Below, piece by piece: positions 53,101-63,599 of a DNA stretch of 64,000 nt (its first letter is position 1; every line of letters begins with the position of its first letter). This DNA is from Dermatophagoides farinae (taxonomy: Eukaryota > Arthropoda > Arachnida > Sarcoptiformes > Pyroglyphidae), in assembly GCF_024713945.1 (NCBI RefSeq), contig NC_134678.1, forward strand, positions 1,798,001 to 1,862,000, written 5' to 3'. The notes beneath the pieces are model-generated. The model did not search any database and was not told the origin of the DNA. It saw only the letters and a program-made list of their open reading frames with translations. The translations under genes and the position numbers were made by a program.

Positions 53101-55611
53101 TTTTTTTTGTTTTGTTTCGTTTTAAAATCAACATAAAATCCATGTACAAACAAAATGATTTAATACGTGGTAATCATCATTATACTGATGATCATCTTTC
53201 CATCGTTCATTCAAAGATGATCACGGTGTATATGATACGGATACAACAACAACAAGTTGTATGTTTTCAAGTTTCATTTTCAAAAACATTTAATGTTGAT
53301 GATGATGATGATGATGATGAAGATGGTTAAAATGATTACCGAATGCTAGAAGAAAAAACATGAAAAATATTTCCGTTTAGTATTTTTTTTTTCTCGATTA
53401 CAAAAAAAAACATTGAATGAATTGAACATTACCATGGATTGCACATATCTTCATTATCAAACGATCACTAGCGAATTATAATCATTATTATTACGATCAC
53501 CATGGGCAACTCTCGATCGAAATATTTGATTCGAATCATCTCTTCATATATATCAAATGATGCGGTAGAGATTTCAATCCTGGATTTTCAAATCTTGATA
53601 ACAAAAATATGCACATATTTGTAACAAAACAAAAAAAAAACATCACCAATGATTATTTGTTATTGTTCATCTGTTGATTATTACCTGTTATTTTGATATC
53701 AGTCAATCTAATCTAGACTTGATGAATGGATAGATTTTGTTTGATAAATTAATCGGAAATCAGAAAACGGATCCAGGATGTATTAAAGTTAATGAAATTT
53801 GATAATAAAGATGTCGAGGCATTAATTTTTTTTTTTAAATTCAGATTGTCATCATTATGATTGTTTATCTTTTAACATTTATTTTTTCTCATCAACAAGT
53901 CATTTTTTTAAATTACCTGATGATGATTAACAAAAAAAAAAAAAATGATTAAGGAGTAAACATAATTTATTGGTTGATTGATTTATTTACATAAACAGGT
54001 GATAAAATTCAATCAGGTGAAAAAAATTAACGATGATGATAATTGATATTTTGTGACAACAAAAAAAAACGAAATTTCATTTTTTTTCAATGAAATTGAT
54101 CTCTTTTTTTTCTGGGACAATTTACTGATCAAGACATTGTATGATGATCAGTAAAATGCCGAAAAAAAAACCAAAATCTCTATATTTTGCTCTTTCGGTT
54201 TTGAACTTTATTAAATTCAAACGAATAAATGAATGGATGGCAATTTTCTCTCTCAAATCATAAACTTTCACTCATTTTAAATCATCATAACTATACAGAT
54301 GATGATGATGATGATGACAAAAGTCTCATTTTTAGATACTTTCTCTTCACCATCGTCATCATCATCATCATCATCATCAATCGGGCATTGTCTTTTTTTT
54401 CACTGTTTTCATTTTCTTTTCTTGCCATTCATTTCTAGATCTAAACGTTTCGACGAAAAAAAAATTGAATGATGATGATGATGATGATATTATTATTGGT
54501 GCACAATGTTTTTATTCATATATACATATAATAACCCAATTCAGTTCAAAGGCAGAGAAATATAAGAGAGAGAGATCTCTTTCGTGTTCGCTCTCTTTTT
54601 TTTCTCATTTTCTATAGTGTAAAGAAAAAAATTTTATTTACAACAAAAAAAATACTAAATAAACGTCATAGAGCTTCGACAATTGTACAAAATCACAAAC
54701 GAACATATAGTGACTATTAGTCGCGATGAATGAATGAATGAATGAAAAACATCGAAACTGATCATCATAATAAACATCACATCATCGGGTTAGTCACATT
54801 TTGCCATCAACAAACGGATAAAACTGTACTACATTCATATTGGAATCATTTTAATGAAAACGATATTGATATCAATATCAACTTTAATATCATCATCATT
54901 GAAATAAAGTTCCAAATTCGGTCAGTCAGTTCTTTGTCTACTTTAAGGTGTACGTGTGTGTGTGTGTGTGTGTTTATTTTATGCCATAATAGTCCGATCA
55001 TTGAAAAATCATCATAATCATCACATCAAAAATAGTTAATGTTCGTGTGTATCTTTGGTGTTTGTTTGTTTGTTTGTTTTTTGTATTCTTTTTCGTATTT
55101 TTTTCCCCTTTACCCCCACCACTACCAATAGTGGTTGATTGGCTAAATTGCAATTTTAAAAATATAACCAATTTTGGTTCTATTGTCATTTTTTATTTTT
55201 ATTTTATTTTCATCGTCAAGTGAAATGATGATGATGATGAAGATGATGACGCGATGATCATAGCCAATCGATCAGTTTGGGTTTACATTCTAAATAATAG
55301 GAAAAATAAAATAGAAAAATGTATGCCTGTTGAATGTGTTTTGTTCAGTGTGTGTGTGTATGTTTTTTTGGTGCTGCCGAATTTTTTTTTCGCTTTGTAT
55401 CGTTTTTCATCATTTCAGTTATTTGTTCTCATTTTTTTTTTATTTTCCTTTCATTCTTATTTTTTTTTGTTGCTGTTGAAGTTTTTTTTCATGGTGTTAA
55501 AGTTTACTTTATTCTCTTTTCCTCTCCAGATAAAAACGAGTTACACGAGGAATTTTTTTTTCTCAATTATTCCACATATAAAATACGAACCAAAAAAAAA
55601 AATCAACAAAA
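50192..55611. other. Intergenic desert before the peptide-precursor gene
   Basis: About 5.4 kb of repeat-rich DNA: (GAT)n at several places, GAAT repeats near 52405 and 52675, CA repeats near 52185, a (TTC)n run near 52485, and an 18-bp palindrome at 54862-54879. TTTGTGGCAAT near 52128 and ATTGCCACAAA near 52193 can pair. A strong pyrimidine tract with CAG at 55527-55529 probably ends a 5' untranslated intron of the downstream gene. No coding gene is supported. Confidence 0.5.
50442..50447 (+). promoter_or_regulatory. Candidate poly(A) signal for the cysteine-rich gene
   Basis: AATAAA about 250 bp after the stop codon of the cysteine-rich secreted protein, directly after a (GAT)n run. Confidence 0.4.
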
Positions 55612-56572
55612 ATGAATTCTGCCATATCGATACGAATGTCGACAATCATCAGTTTATTATCAATATTGTCATCATGTTTTACGGCAATAACATTGGCTCA
55701 ACGTAGTCAAGGTAAGGATAACCTTTATTGATGATTGAAATTGATGAAATGATTGAAAGCACTCAATAAACTAAAATCGCTATATGGAGCATCGATAAAA
55801 AAAATGATCGTTCTTGACATTTTTTTTTGTTTTTGCTTCTAGCGCTGATCATGATTTGAAATTATTTATTTTTTTCGAAAAAAAATAACAAAACAGGGTT
55901 TCCAAAAACTTTCTCCTTTTTTTCTCAGATTTTTTTTTAACCTTTTTGTCTCTAGAAACTAGTGAATAAATGTTGATATATATCGTATTTATAATTATAT
56001 TGACGAGTGACGTTGAAATTTGTTTGAAACGAAAAAAAAAAAATTTCATCCGTAATTATATATATAGCCAACTCGTTATATGTGTCATTTATACTGCAAC
56101 ATTAACAATGGCTTGTTTCACCAATTTTTCATTCATTCATTCATTTGTTATTGTTTGAATATATGTTTTGGGATAAAAGGCAATGGCTGATTTGGAAAAA
56201 AAACGAATGTTTATGATGCGGAAGCATGATCCTGATGATGATGATGATGATGAGTTGAACATAAATGACAATCAAGATATTTGAAACCGAATTTGAACCA
56301 AAATGCACCAAAATCAGTGGCAGAAGGAAAAAAACGAAACAATTTCAATATATAACCATATATAAAATGTCTCTCTCTCTCTTTTTTCTGTTTCGATAGT
56401 TTTTTTCCTGAATTTCACAAAAAAAAATCGATTGTCAATCTATCTTGGAAACTTTTATTTGGCAATTTTTATGGTGTTTTTTTCTGGTAATCATAATTGA
56501 ATGGAAAACACTTTCTCTTTTTTTTCTGATCAGGTGTCACACACCATTATGGTCGAAGACAATTAAGTGACT

Positions 56573-56603
<31 letters not shown>

Positions 56604-57548
56604 GATGACGATGTCATTGTCTTTTGTTTCGTTAATTTTAGTTGAATAGGTCACTACTACTACTACTACTAGGTATTATGTTTTTTATGCTGAAGGTAAT
56701 AGATGTGTGCGTGTGAAAGTGTGACAAAATAAAATTTCTGTTTTCAGCATTACAATCATCATCATGAACTAATTTTGTTTTTGATTGTTTGAAACAATGG
56801 CAAAATCCAAATGAAGATAATTATCTTCTTTTTTTTTGTTCGCCAAAATATCAAATTGAGATTAAAAACAAGTTGTTGGATTTTTTTTTCTTCTTTCACT
56901 GTCTCTCTGTCTCTCTGTCTCTGATTCAATTGTGGTGTTATTATCGTCATCGTCAGCATTATATAAAAATAATTATACTGCTGATAATCATTGTATAATC
57001 TAATTTTTCTAATCTTTTCTTGTTGTTTTTTTTGTGTTACCTTAAACCTTAGGCCTCAATAATCAATTACAAGCTGGACAAGATTACATTGATATACCTG
57101 TACGTGCTGGCTATAGAATTGTTGGTGATGATAATGAAGGCTATCTAGAAGATGGTATTATTGTTAAAACCAAAGGAACCGGTTATATTGATCCTAGATA
57201 TCGAAAAAAATATTTTACCACTACCATCACTGATGATGATGGTGTTGATGTTGATGAAAATAATCGTCGTTTTGATGTTTCATCATTATACAGATCACCA
57301 ATGCAAGAATCAATGCCAACAATAAGAAAACGACGATTTGATCAATATTTTAATACGAAAAAAATTGAATCATCAGCATCATCATCATATTCACCACGAT
57401 ATTATACATCATTTCCTAAAAAATATCTAAAATCAGAAATTATTTATGGTCGTCGTGGTAAGTGATTTATTTCATTCATTTTTTTAAACAATGAAAAATA
57501 ATTTTTTTTTTTTTTTTTTGTTTTTGTTTACCAGCAACAGATTGGTGA
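55612..57548 (+). CDS. Secreted neuropeptide-like precursor, 3 exons (55612-55711, 57053-57457, 57535-57548)
   Basis: The 172-residue product has a clear signal peptide (cleavage near Ala29) and no membrane segment. All junctions are consensus (G/GTAAGG..TTAG, G/GTAAGT..CCAG) and in phase. The mature chain is split by basic sites: RKK (84-86), RR (105-106), RKRR (125-128), KK (136-137), KK (156-157), and a GRR amidation-type site (166-168) before a final ATDW. The segment between RKRR and KK is FDQYFNT. From memory this resembles the FNT-KR end of arthropod IDLSRF-like peptides, but that match is tentative. Only three cysteine-poor exons are present and no receptor or enzyme domain is visible. 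A CTCTCCAG at 55522-55529 suggests an additional 5' untranslated exon. It is convergent with the DUF2236 gene. Confidence 0.78.
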
Positions 57549-58118
57549 TGATCTCAACATTCAATAATAATATGAATATATATATGAAAAAATAGCCATT
57601 CGTTTTTTTTTGTCCATTTACGCTGTTGCTCATTGATTTTTATTGGAAATTATTATTATTATATTTGGTTTATTATTATGGGTCGAACATTGAAATTTGG
57701 TTCAAATATTATCGACATGTAGCTCTGTAGCCACATTATTATCATCATCATCATCATCATTATCATAATCATCATTCACTAAATCATCAGAAATTCATTC
57801 ATTCAATGGAATTTTTTTTATGTATACAATGCAACAATCAACTTGCAAGCGGAACAAACAATTCACTATTTTTATCATCAATTTTTGTTGTTGTTGTTGT
57901 TGTTGTTGTCGTTGTGTTTTACACATTTTTTTATTATTATTATTATTCAAGTATTTTGTCAATTTTATTTTTTTTGTTGTTGTTGTTGTTGTTGTTTTGT
58001 TTTGTTTGTATTGAAATTCTGGATTATAAATAAATAAATAAAATATAAATAGATAAATTGTATAACAGTATGAGCGTTCGATTATAATGAATGTGAATCT
58101 TACAAACCTGAAAATTTA
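57549..58118. other. Tail-to-tail gap between the peptide precursor and the DUF2236 gene
   Basis: A 570-bp AT-rich spacer with (ATC)n and two GTT-type runs (57886-57910, 57975-57995). Overlapping AATAAA copies at 58029-58040 could end the peptide-precursor transcript. The open frames are leucine/valine/cysteine runs from the repeats, not genes. Confidence 0.6.
58029..58034 (+). promoter_or_regulatory. Candidate poly(A) signal for the peptide precursor
   Basis: First of several overlapping AATAAA copies about 480 bp after the stop codon; the position is suitable but unproven. Confidence 0.35.
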
Positions 58119-59888
58119 TTATTCTTTGACATTTGGCCGATAAAAATAGTTATCAATTTCATAATATTTTTTATCCGATATGGATTCTTTTTTGCACGAT
58201 TCATCATCAATAGAATCGATTGGATTTTCGTTTATATCTAAATCCATATGATTTCGCTGTTGTTGTTGTTGTTGTTGTTGATCATTGTAATCAAAATATT
58301 CACTATCAAGTTGATATTTTATATTTACATAATGTTGTTCACAATGTTTTCTCACCTGTTCAATTTGGCCAAACAATCTTTGTTGCAAATAGAAAAATAA
58401 CCATGAAAATATAATGTAAAATAATCGTATTCGTAATACATATTCCATTACGAATATGAAAATAGCATAATTTAATTTTCTTTCGAATGTATCTAATTTG
58501 ATTGGATGTCGTACACCCAATGTATCGTACCAATATTTCATGAAACTTTCATAACAAATTAAAAATCTTGGTGCAGCTCCTTCAAGTGCCAAGAAAACAC
58601 CTTCAGTAAGATTCATGCCCATTACAACCGGTGCACTTTGTTTATCCAAATGTACTTTATAGCATCGTTGAAAACAAATGTCAAGAAATTCTCTTGTTTC
58701 TTCATAGCCTTCAACACCAAAACAGATGTTGAAACGATCTTCAATGCCAACACAATAACCGATTACACGCCAGAAATAGAAATATTCTTCAAATTCTTTT
58801 TCAGTTGTACCAAAGAATGCACATTGATTCGGTCGGATACCAACAATACCAATTAGTGACCATTGTGTCATGGCCATATCAAATTGACTTAACCAATATC
58901 GATTGGGTCGTGGATATTTATTATTCATTAATCGTGAAACGGCCATATGACAATTACGACGTACAGTGATCATTGATTGATGTGTTTTGGTTGTCGCATC
59001 AAATGGATCTTCATCGTACCATGATAAAATATGAATGACAGTCGATAAGATTCGCATGAATACACGGAATGGTGTTGAAGAATTACCAGTAGCAATAACC
59101 GGAACAAGTACATCAGGTAGATGAATCAATAAAATATTGCCGATAAAATGTGCAATATTCAAACTATTTAAAATTGTATTGATTAACATTCAAATTTTTT
59201 TTTAAAAAATAATTTTTAATGATGATATTTACCTTAAAAAATATTTTCTGGCCAATTTCTGTGATCGTTTAAATCGTTCAACATCATACCAATCTGGTGG
59301 TTCAAGAAGCGGATTAAAATGTGTAATAGGTCCTTTAATACGTGGAGCTTCATCTTCCAAGAAGCTTCCATTTTTTCTCCAACTTTTCAATATTAATCAT
59401 AATAGCAATAGAATGAAAATGAACTTAAAATAAACATACAACTTTTTACTTGGATCACATCGTCTAAAATGGCAATGTAACCATCAACCATGAATGAACT
59501 TTATTTTTGTTATTTTGTTTGAAACACATTTCTTAAGAAGGAATATTAGGAAAGAGATAATGACAAGTGATGCAATTCTTTTTGACTCTTCATGTTTTTT
59601 TTTTTTTTTTTTTTTTTTGGCCTTCAATAACTTTTTTCTCTTTATTTTATGCAAAAAAAATATGCACTAAGATTTACATCATTTTTTCGCATTTATTCTT
59701 GAAACAAGACTAATTTAAATCTGACTGATTAGTATTCGAATTAGAAAATGGGAAAAAAACAACAACAACAACAAAATTTTCACAATAAATGTAAAGATAA
59801 AGAATTCTTTATTGGACCAGAAAATAAATGCATAAAATTTTCATCTCTAAACTTACCGAAAATGGAAAAATTTACTATAAATTTTCAT
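58119..59888 (-). CDS. DUF2236 (mpaB/latex-clearing-type) putative oxygenase, 4 exons with a 24-nt microexon
   Basis: Minus-strand exons: 59888-59857, 59463-59440, 59382-59233, 59163-58119; 416 residues. Phases fit at all three junctions, including the microexon (between CG/GTAAGT and TT/GTATGT donors). Recognisable family features are LLEPPDWYDVERFKRSQK near the start, a hydrophobic segment with GNSSTPF, a Tyr-Asp-Glu-Asp-Pro stretch, VRRNCHMAVSR (the His is a candidate haem ligand by analogy with latex-clearing protein) and FWRVIGYCVGIEDRFNIC. Two hydrophobic zones suggest membrane or ER association. The C-terminus has a poly-Gln run and an acidic tail. Related arthropod proteins exist but substrates are unknown. 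The first exon and microexon are less certain than the last two. It lies 197 bp downstream of TTC36 on the same strand. Confidence 0.82.
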
Positions 59889-60085
59889 TCTTTTTTTTTG
59901 TTGTAAACAAATATAATAAATCTCTAATAGATTTCATATGTCAAGGACATAATGACAATCATTACATCATTATAAAAGTCAATACACACAATAAGTAAAA
60001 TTTTTTAGAAATAGAATGAATGGATTGATGGATGGATATTTCGATGATTTCCAATTTGTTCTTTTTTTTGAAGTTTGATGCCCGA

Positions 60086-60736
60086 TTAAGGTTTCGATGA
60101 AGTAGACGTCTGTTGTTCATATTGTTTGAACATATCTTGAAGCATTTGATTACAAAGAGCAGCATATGGATTCATTTTAGCCATATAGGCACTGGCAAAT
60201 CGATTGCCAAGGTCGGCTGATCGTTGCATATCTTTTAGACCAATTTCTTTGTTTTCTTTCAACAAATGAATCAATGCTCGTTGACAATATGCTTGTCTAG
60301 CGACATGATGATCCAAATTTGTTCCATCACTATCGCTCAATTGAATGGCTTTATCCAGATCATGACGGGCATCATCTATTCGATTCTGAAGACGAAAAAC
60401 TTGTGCACGATTATTATAAACTGATGCATTTTCTGGCCAATAGCTTAAAGCTTGTTCAAAATAATCGAATGCTTGTTCATAGTGACTTTTATCAGCCAAT
60501 TCTATTGCTTTAATCTCTAAACGTTTTGATTCAATCTGTTCGCTAGTCAATTCTTTTTCTGTTTAAATAATTTAGGATTAATTTTGGATCAATTTTATCG
60601 AGGATGACTTACGATTCTTGCCATTATCATCATCATCATCACTGGTTCTATCAAATGGACCGGGAAAATTGTATTCAACCAAAAATGGGTCAAACATAAA
60701 ATCAATAACTTTTTGATCTTTTTGTTTTTCGACCAT
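60086..60736 (-). CDS. TTC36: Tetratricopeptide repeat protein 36, 2 exons (60736-60613, 60558-60086)
   Basis: A small TPR protein; in vertebrates TTC36 binds Hsp70 and stabilises a tyrosine-catabolism enzyme. Exon 1 encodes a short N-terminus with FDPFLVEYNFPGPF and an Asp run. The 54-bp intron (GTAAGT..ACAG) joins in phase. Exon 2 holds three TPR-like helical pairs (EAIELADKSHYEQAF-type start, VYNNRAQVFRLQNRIDDARHDLDKAI, AYCQRALIHLLKENKEIGLKDM) and the typical C-terminal GNRFA...MNPYAALCNQML. Length is 198 residues against about 189 in human. The ATG at 60736 is preferred because the apparent start in exon 2 is only TTG. It is head-to-head with ribophorin I. Confidence 0.92.
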
Positions 60737-61300
60737 TTTTTAAATATTTGTTTATTTTTGAAAATTATTTGCAAATAATATTTTTCTACTGCGTCATAAA
60801 TAAAAAAAAAATGGACGAACAAAACTCTTAACGACGATCATCATGATTATTAAAAATGAAGATATCCTTGATAATAACAACCTTACAGAGAACAGGTAAA
60901 TCAGCTATTCGAATTGCTTCACATATATGTATGAAAATACAGTAAAACTTGGATTTTGTGGCAATATAAACGAGTACTCACCGTAGTTGAAATGTTCTCG
61001 TCAATAATGCCGTGTATTATAACCACACAATCAAAACATCTGATGAATATCACTTTCGCTTTATAAAGCTGGCAAAGACACGTCAGAACATGTAAAGAGT
61101 GGGCTATTCATAAAATAGATGATTGTCATTTTATATCATTTGGTCATTGTGTGTTTTTTTTTGCCGGCGTGGAATATTATTATGTTTTTGGTTTTGTATC
61201 GATTCTTGATTTCACCTTGAATGGTAATATTTTTAATAAATATTTGAACATTTGATTGTTGATAATTTATTCTATTTCAGCGAATTAATTTTTTTCCGAA
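60737..61300. promoter_or_regulatory. Divergent promoter region of TTC36 and ribophorin I
   Basis: A 564-bp gap between the two start codons. A CTATTTCAG at 61272-61280 looks like a splice acceptor and a GAATG/GTAATA near 61220 like its donor, suggesting a short 5' untranslated intron in the ribophorin gene. No gene seen. Confidence 0.45.
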
Positions 61301-62746
61301 ATGTTTTCTTCTTCGAAATTTTTGGCTATAAGCATTTTATTGTCAATCTCTTGTTCATTCCATTTTGGATCGGTCATATCAGCATCGAATGACAATATCA
61401 TCAATGCAAAAGTTGAACGAACAATTGATATAAGTAGTCAATTGGTTACGATTACATCACAAGTTGTCGTATTGAATAAGGGTAGTCAAGCAGTGAAAGA
61501 ATATCTCATACAATTTGGCGATAAACATCACGATGAAAATCTTTCTTATCTATCGGTTACACTAGTTGAAGCTAAAAAGAAAGATGTACTGAAAGTTTCC
61601 AAATATCACAACGCTGATTCATCGTTTGCGTCATATAAAATTCATCTAGATGATTATGCAATCCCATCGGGTAATTCGGCTACATTGGAAATTGAAGCAG
61701 CATTTGCTCATTTGTTGGATCCATACCCGGTCGAAATCAACCAGGCTGATCGTCAATTGGTCATCTATAATGGTCGAATTTATTTTCCTACACCTTATAT
61801 GACCGAGACACAAACTACACGTGTCCGATTGCCATCAAGTACCGGTGCAGAATCGTATACTAAATTGCGGCCAGTCACTTATTCTGATCGAAATATCAAC
61901 TATGGGCCGTATGACAAGATTCCACCAACCAACGATGCTGCTACATCAGGAAATGAAGAACTTCGTGTTCATGTGGAAAACAATACACCATTTTTGACCG
62001 TAGAAAATCTTAGCCGTACTATTCAGATTTCACATTGGGCTGGAGCAATTTCCGTGGAAGAAATGTTGGATGTCGTTCACACGGGGGCCAAACTTAAGGG
62101 ACCATTTTCTCGATATGAATATCAACGAGAACCAGGTTCCAATGGTGTTTCATCGATTCGTTCATGGAAAACTCGATTGCCTGCCGGAGCTCATGACATT
62201 TATTATCGTGATGAAATTGGAAACATTAGCACTAGTAACGTACGTGTAAGCTCATCTTCTGTTTATGTTGATATAAAGCCACGTTTTCCATTGTTTGGTG
62301 GTTGGAAAACTAAATATATACTTGGATATACACTACCTGCCAAGAATAACTTGTTTGCATTGGATACAAATACATTAACTAACGGTGATTACATTCTACG
62401 TATGCCATTTATCGATCACATCTACGACAATATGATCATTGATCAGGCAACCGTTAAAATTATTCTGCCTGAAGGTGCAAATAATTTCCGTTTGAATCAT
62501 CCATATGATGTTAAACGTGAATCAGATGAAATATTCTACAGTTATCTTGATACAATTGGCCGACCAGTAATCGTATTATCTAAAAAGAATCTTGTCGAAT
62601 GGCATATACAACCATTTGAATTACATTATAATTATAAACCATTTTATCTTCTACAAGAACCATTATTGATTGTTGGCTCTATTTTTGGTCTCTGTATCTT
62701 AGTCATGGCTTTAGTTCGAACAAAAACATCTTTGGATGGTAAATGA
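61301..62746 (+). CDS. RPN1: Ribophorin I, oligosaccharyltransferase subunit 1 (short form)
   Basis: A subunit of the ER oligosaccharyltransferase that transfers glycan to Asn of nascent proteins. Single coding exon, 481 residues. It has a signal peptide (about 1-28), then the long lumenal ribophorin I domain (ERTIDISSQLVTITSQVVVLNKG, IYNGRIYFPTPYMTETQTTRVRLP, NNTPFLTVENLSRTIQISHWAG, LKGPFSRYEYQ, PRFPLFGGWKTKYILGY). One membrane helix lies near residues 455-474, followed by a tail of about 7 residues. Human RPN1 is about 607 residues and carries a cytosolic helical tail; yeast Ost1 (about 476) does not. The mite form is therefore yeast-like in length. A donor-like GATG/GTAAAT overlaps the last codons but no plausible same-strand exon follows, and a poly(A) signal lies close by. 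Confidence 0.94.
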   Translation: MFSSSKFLAISILLSISCSFHFGSVISASNDNIINAKVERTIDISSQLVTITSQVVVLNKGSQAVKEYLIQFGDKHHDENLSYLSVTLVEAKKKDVLKVSKYHNADSSFASYKIHLDDYAIPSGNSATLEIEAAFAHLLDPYPVEINQADRQLVIYNGRIYFPTPYMTETQTTRVRLPSSTGAESYTKLRPVTYSDRNINYGPYDKIPPTNDAATSGNEELRVHVENNTPFLTVENLSRTIQISHWAGAISVEEMLDVVHTGAKLKGPFSRYEYQREPGSNGVSSIRSWKTRLPAGAHDIYYRDEIGNISTSNVRVSSSSVYVDIKPRFPLFGGWKTKYILGYTLPAKNNLFALDTNTLTNGDYILRMPFIDHIYDNMIIDQATVKIILPEGANNFRLNHPYDVKRESDEIFYSYLDTIGRPVIVLSKKNLVEWHIQPFELHYNYKPFYLLQEPLLIVGSIFGLCILVMALVRTKTSLDGK

Positions 62747-62791
62747 ATCCATTTTTCCATTACAATAATTTTGTAAATTGTTTTAAAACAT

Positions 62792-62797
62792 TTTATT
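62792..62797 (-). promoter_or_regulatory. Candidate poly(A) signal for EXOSC5
   Basis: TTTATT on the plus strand reads AATAAA on the minus strand, about 45 bp past the EXOSC5 stop codon. Confidence 0.5.
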
Positions 62798-62806
62798 TCA
62801 TGAAAA

Positions 62807-62812
62807 AATAAA
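62807..62812 (+). promoter_or_regulatory. Candidate poly(A) signal for ribophorin I
   Basis: AATAAA about 60 bp after the ribophorin I stop codon and only about 30 bp from the stop codon of the convergent EXOSC5 gene. Confidence 0.55.
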
Positions 62813-62840
62813 TTTGATACAAATTTATAAAAAAAAAACA

Positions 62841-63599
62841 TTAAACAAAACGTTTGCTTATTTTTTGTGATGTCGATCTAAGAAATGATGCCGTCCAATC
62901 CAATGATTGTTCTTGAGCTTTGAATACATCGTTCAAGGAGAATTTACCTTCAGCTAAAATTGATACGGTTTTTGAATCGGTATTCTTATTCGATATATGA
63001 AATTTGGCTTTGATAAAGTCACATGTTTCGAATGTAAATGTGATTGGTTCATATGAACGAACATTTTTCGTACATTTCTCTATGAATTCTTTTTCTTGAT
63101 AAATTTTCTTATCCCTTTTGTCCAAAATTAGACCACATGTACCAATACAATAATTTAATGGATATCCAGAATCGATCAATGATAATGTGATTGCATTCAA
63201 TGATGTAGATAAGAATGAACTTCCTTTTTCAATTTCATTCAATATGATGTATGTACGAGAACGAGGTAATAATGCATGATAGACCATTGGGCTAAATGTC
63301 CTTTTAAAAAAGAATTCATAGTAAAACAAGGATTTATCTATGAATACATAGAATCGTTAGCATTGAATTATTCAAATTAATATGGCGTACAGACCTTTGG
63401 TTAGATTTTTAATCTGACCCAATGGATAAAGTAAAATGACAAAATAATTTTTTTTTAATAAATTCTGACTCGAAGTGATTGGATTCGGTCCGAACAATGA
63501 ACATTGGACAATATTATCACCAAAAGTATATAATGATGATCCAGAGCTACGATTCAAATTCGATAGAATCATTAAATGATCATCATTATTTGAGGCCAT
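62841..63599 (-). CDS. EXOSC5: Exosome complex component RRP46, 2 exons (63599-63395, 63337-62841)
   Basis: A catalytically inactive RNase PH-like ring subunit of the RNA exosome, which degrades and processes RNA in nucleus and cytoplasm. The 57-bp intron (AAAG/GTCTGT..TCATAG) joins in phase, giving 233 residues against 235 in human. Family features: an N-terminal NRSSGSSLYTFGDNIVQCSLFGP (matching the RPDGS..QGDT..AGVYGP region), YFVILLYPLGQ, then ALLPRSRTYIILNEIEKGSSFLSTSLNAITLSLIDSG and NYCIGTCGLILDKR, matching LHPRTSITVVLQ...LLACCLNA...ALVDAG of RRP46. The stop codon is 94 bp from the ribophorin I stop codon, tail-to-tail. Confidence 0.87.

Noticed and set aside
55254-55706. 150-codon plus-strand frame overlapping the peptide-precursor exon
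   Set aside because: It is in a different frame from the signal-peptide exon and is Phe-rich from poly-T; the precursor frame has splice and signal-peptide support.
57806-58037. Several overlapping frames with poly-Val, poly-Cys and poly-Leu
   Set aside because: All three phases of the same GTT repeats are open; this is repeat DNA in a 3' region.
60548-60550. TTG as start of TTC36
   Set aside because: An upstream ATG exon joins in phase through a consensus intron and restores the expected length.
62736-62746. GATG/GTAAAT at the end of ribophorin I as a real splice donor
   Set aside because: No same-strand coding exon follows before the convergent EXOSC5 gene and a poly(A) signal is close; kept only as a possible objection to the short-tail finding.
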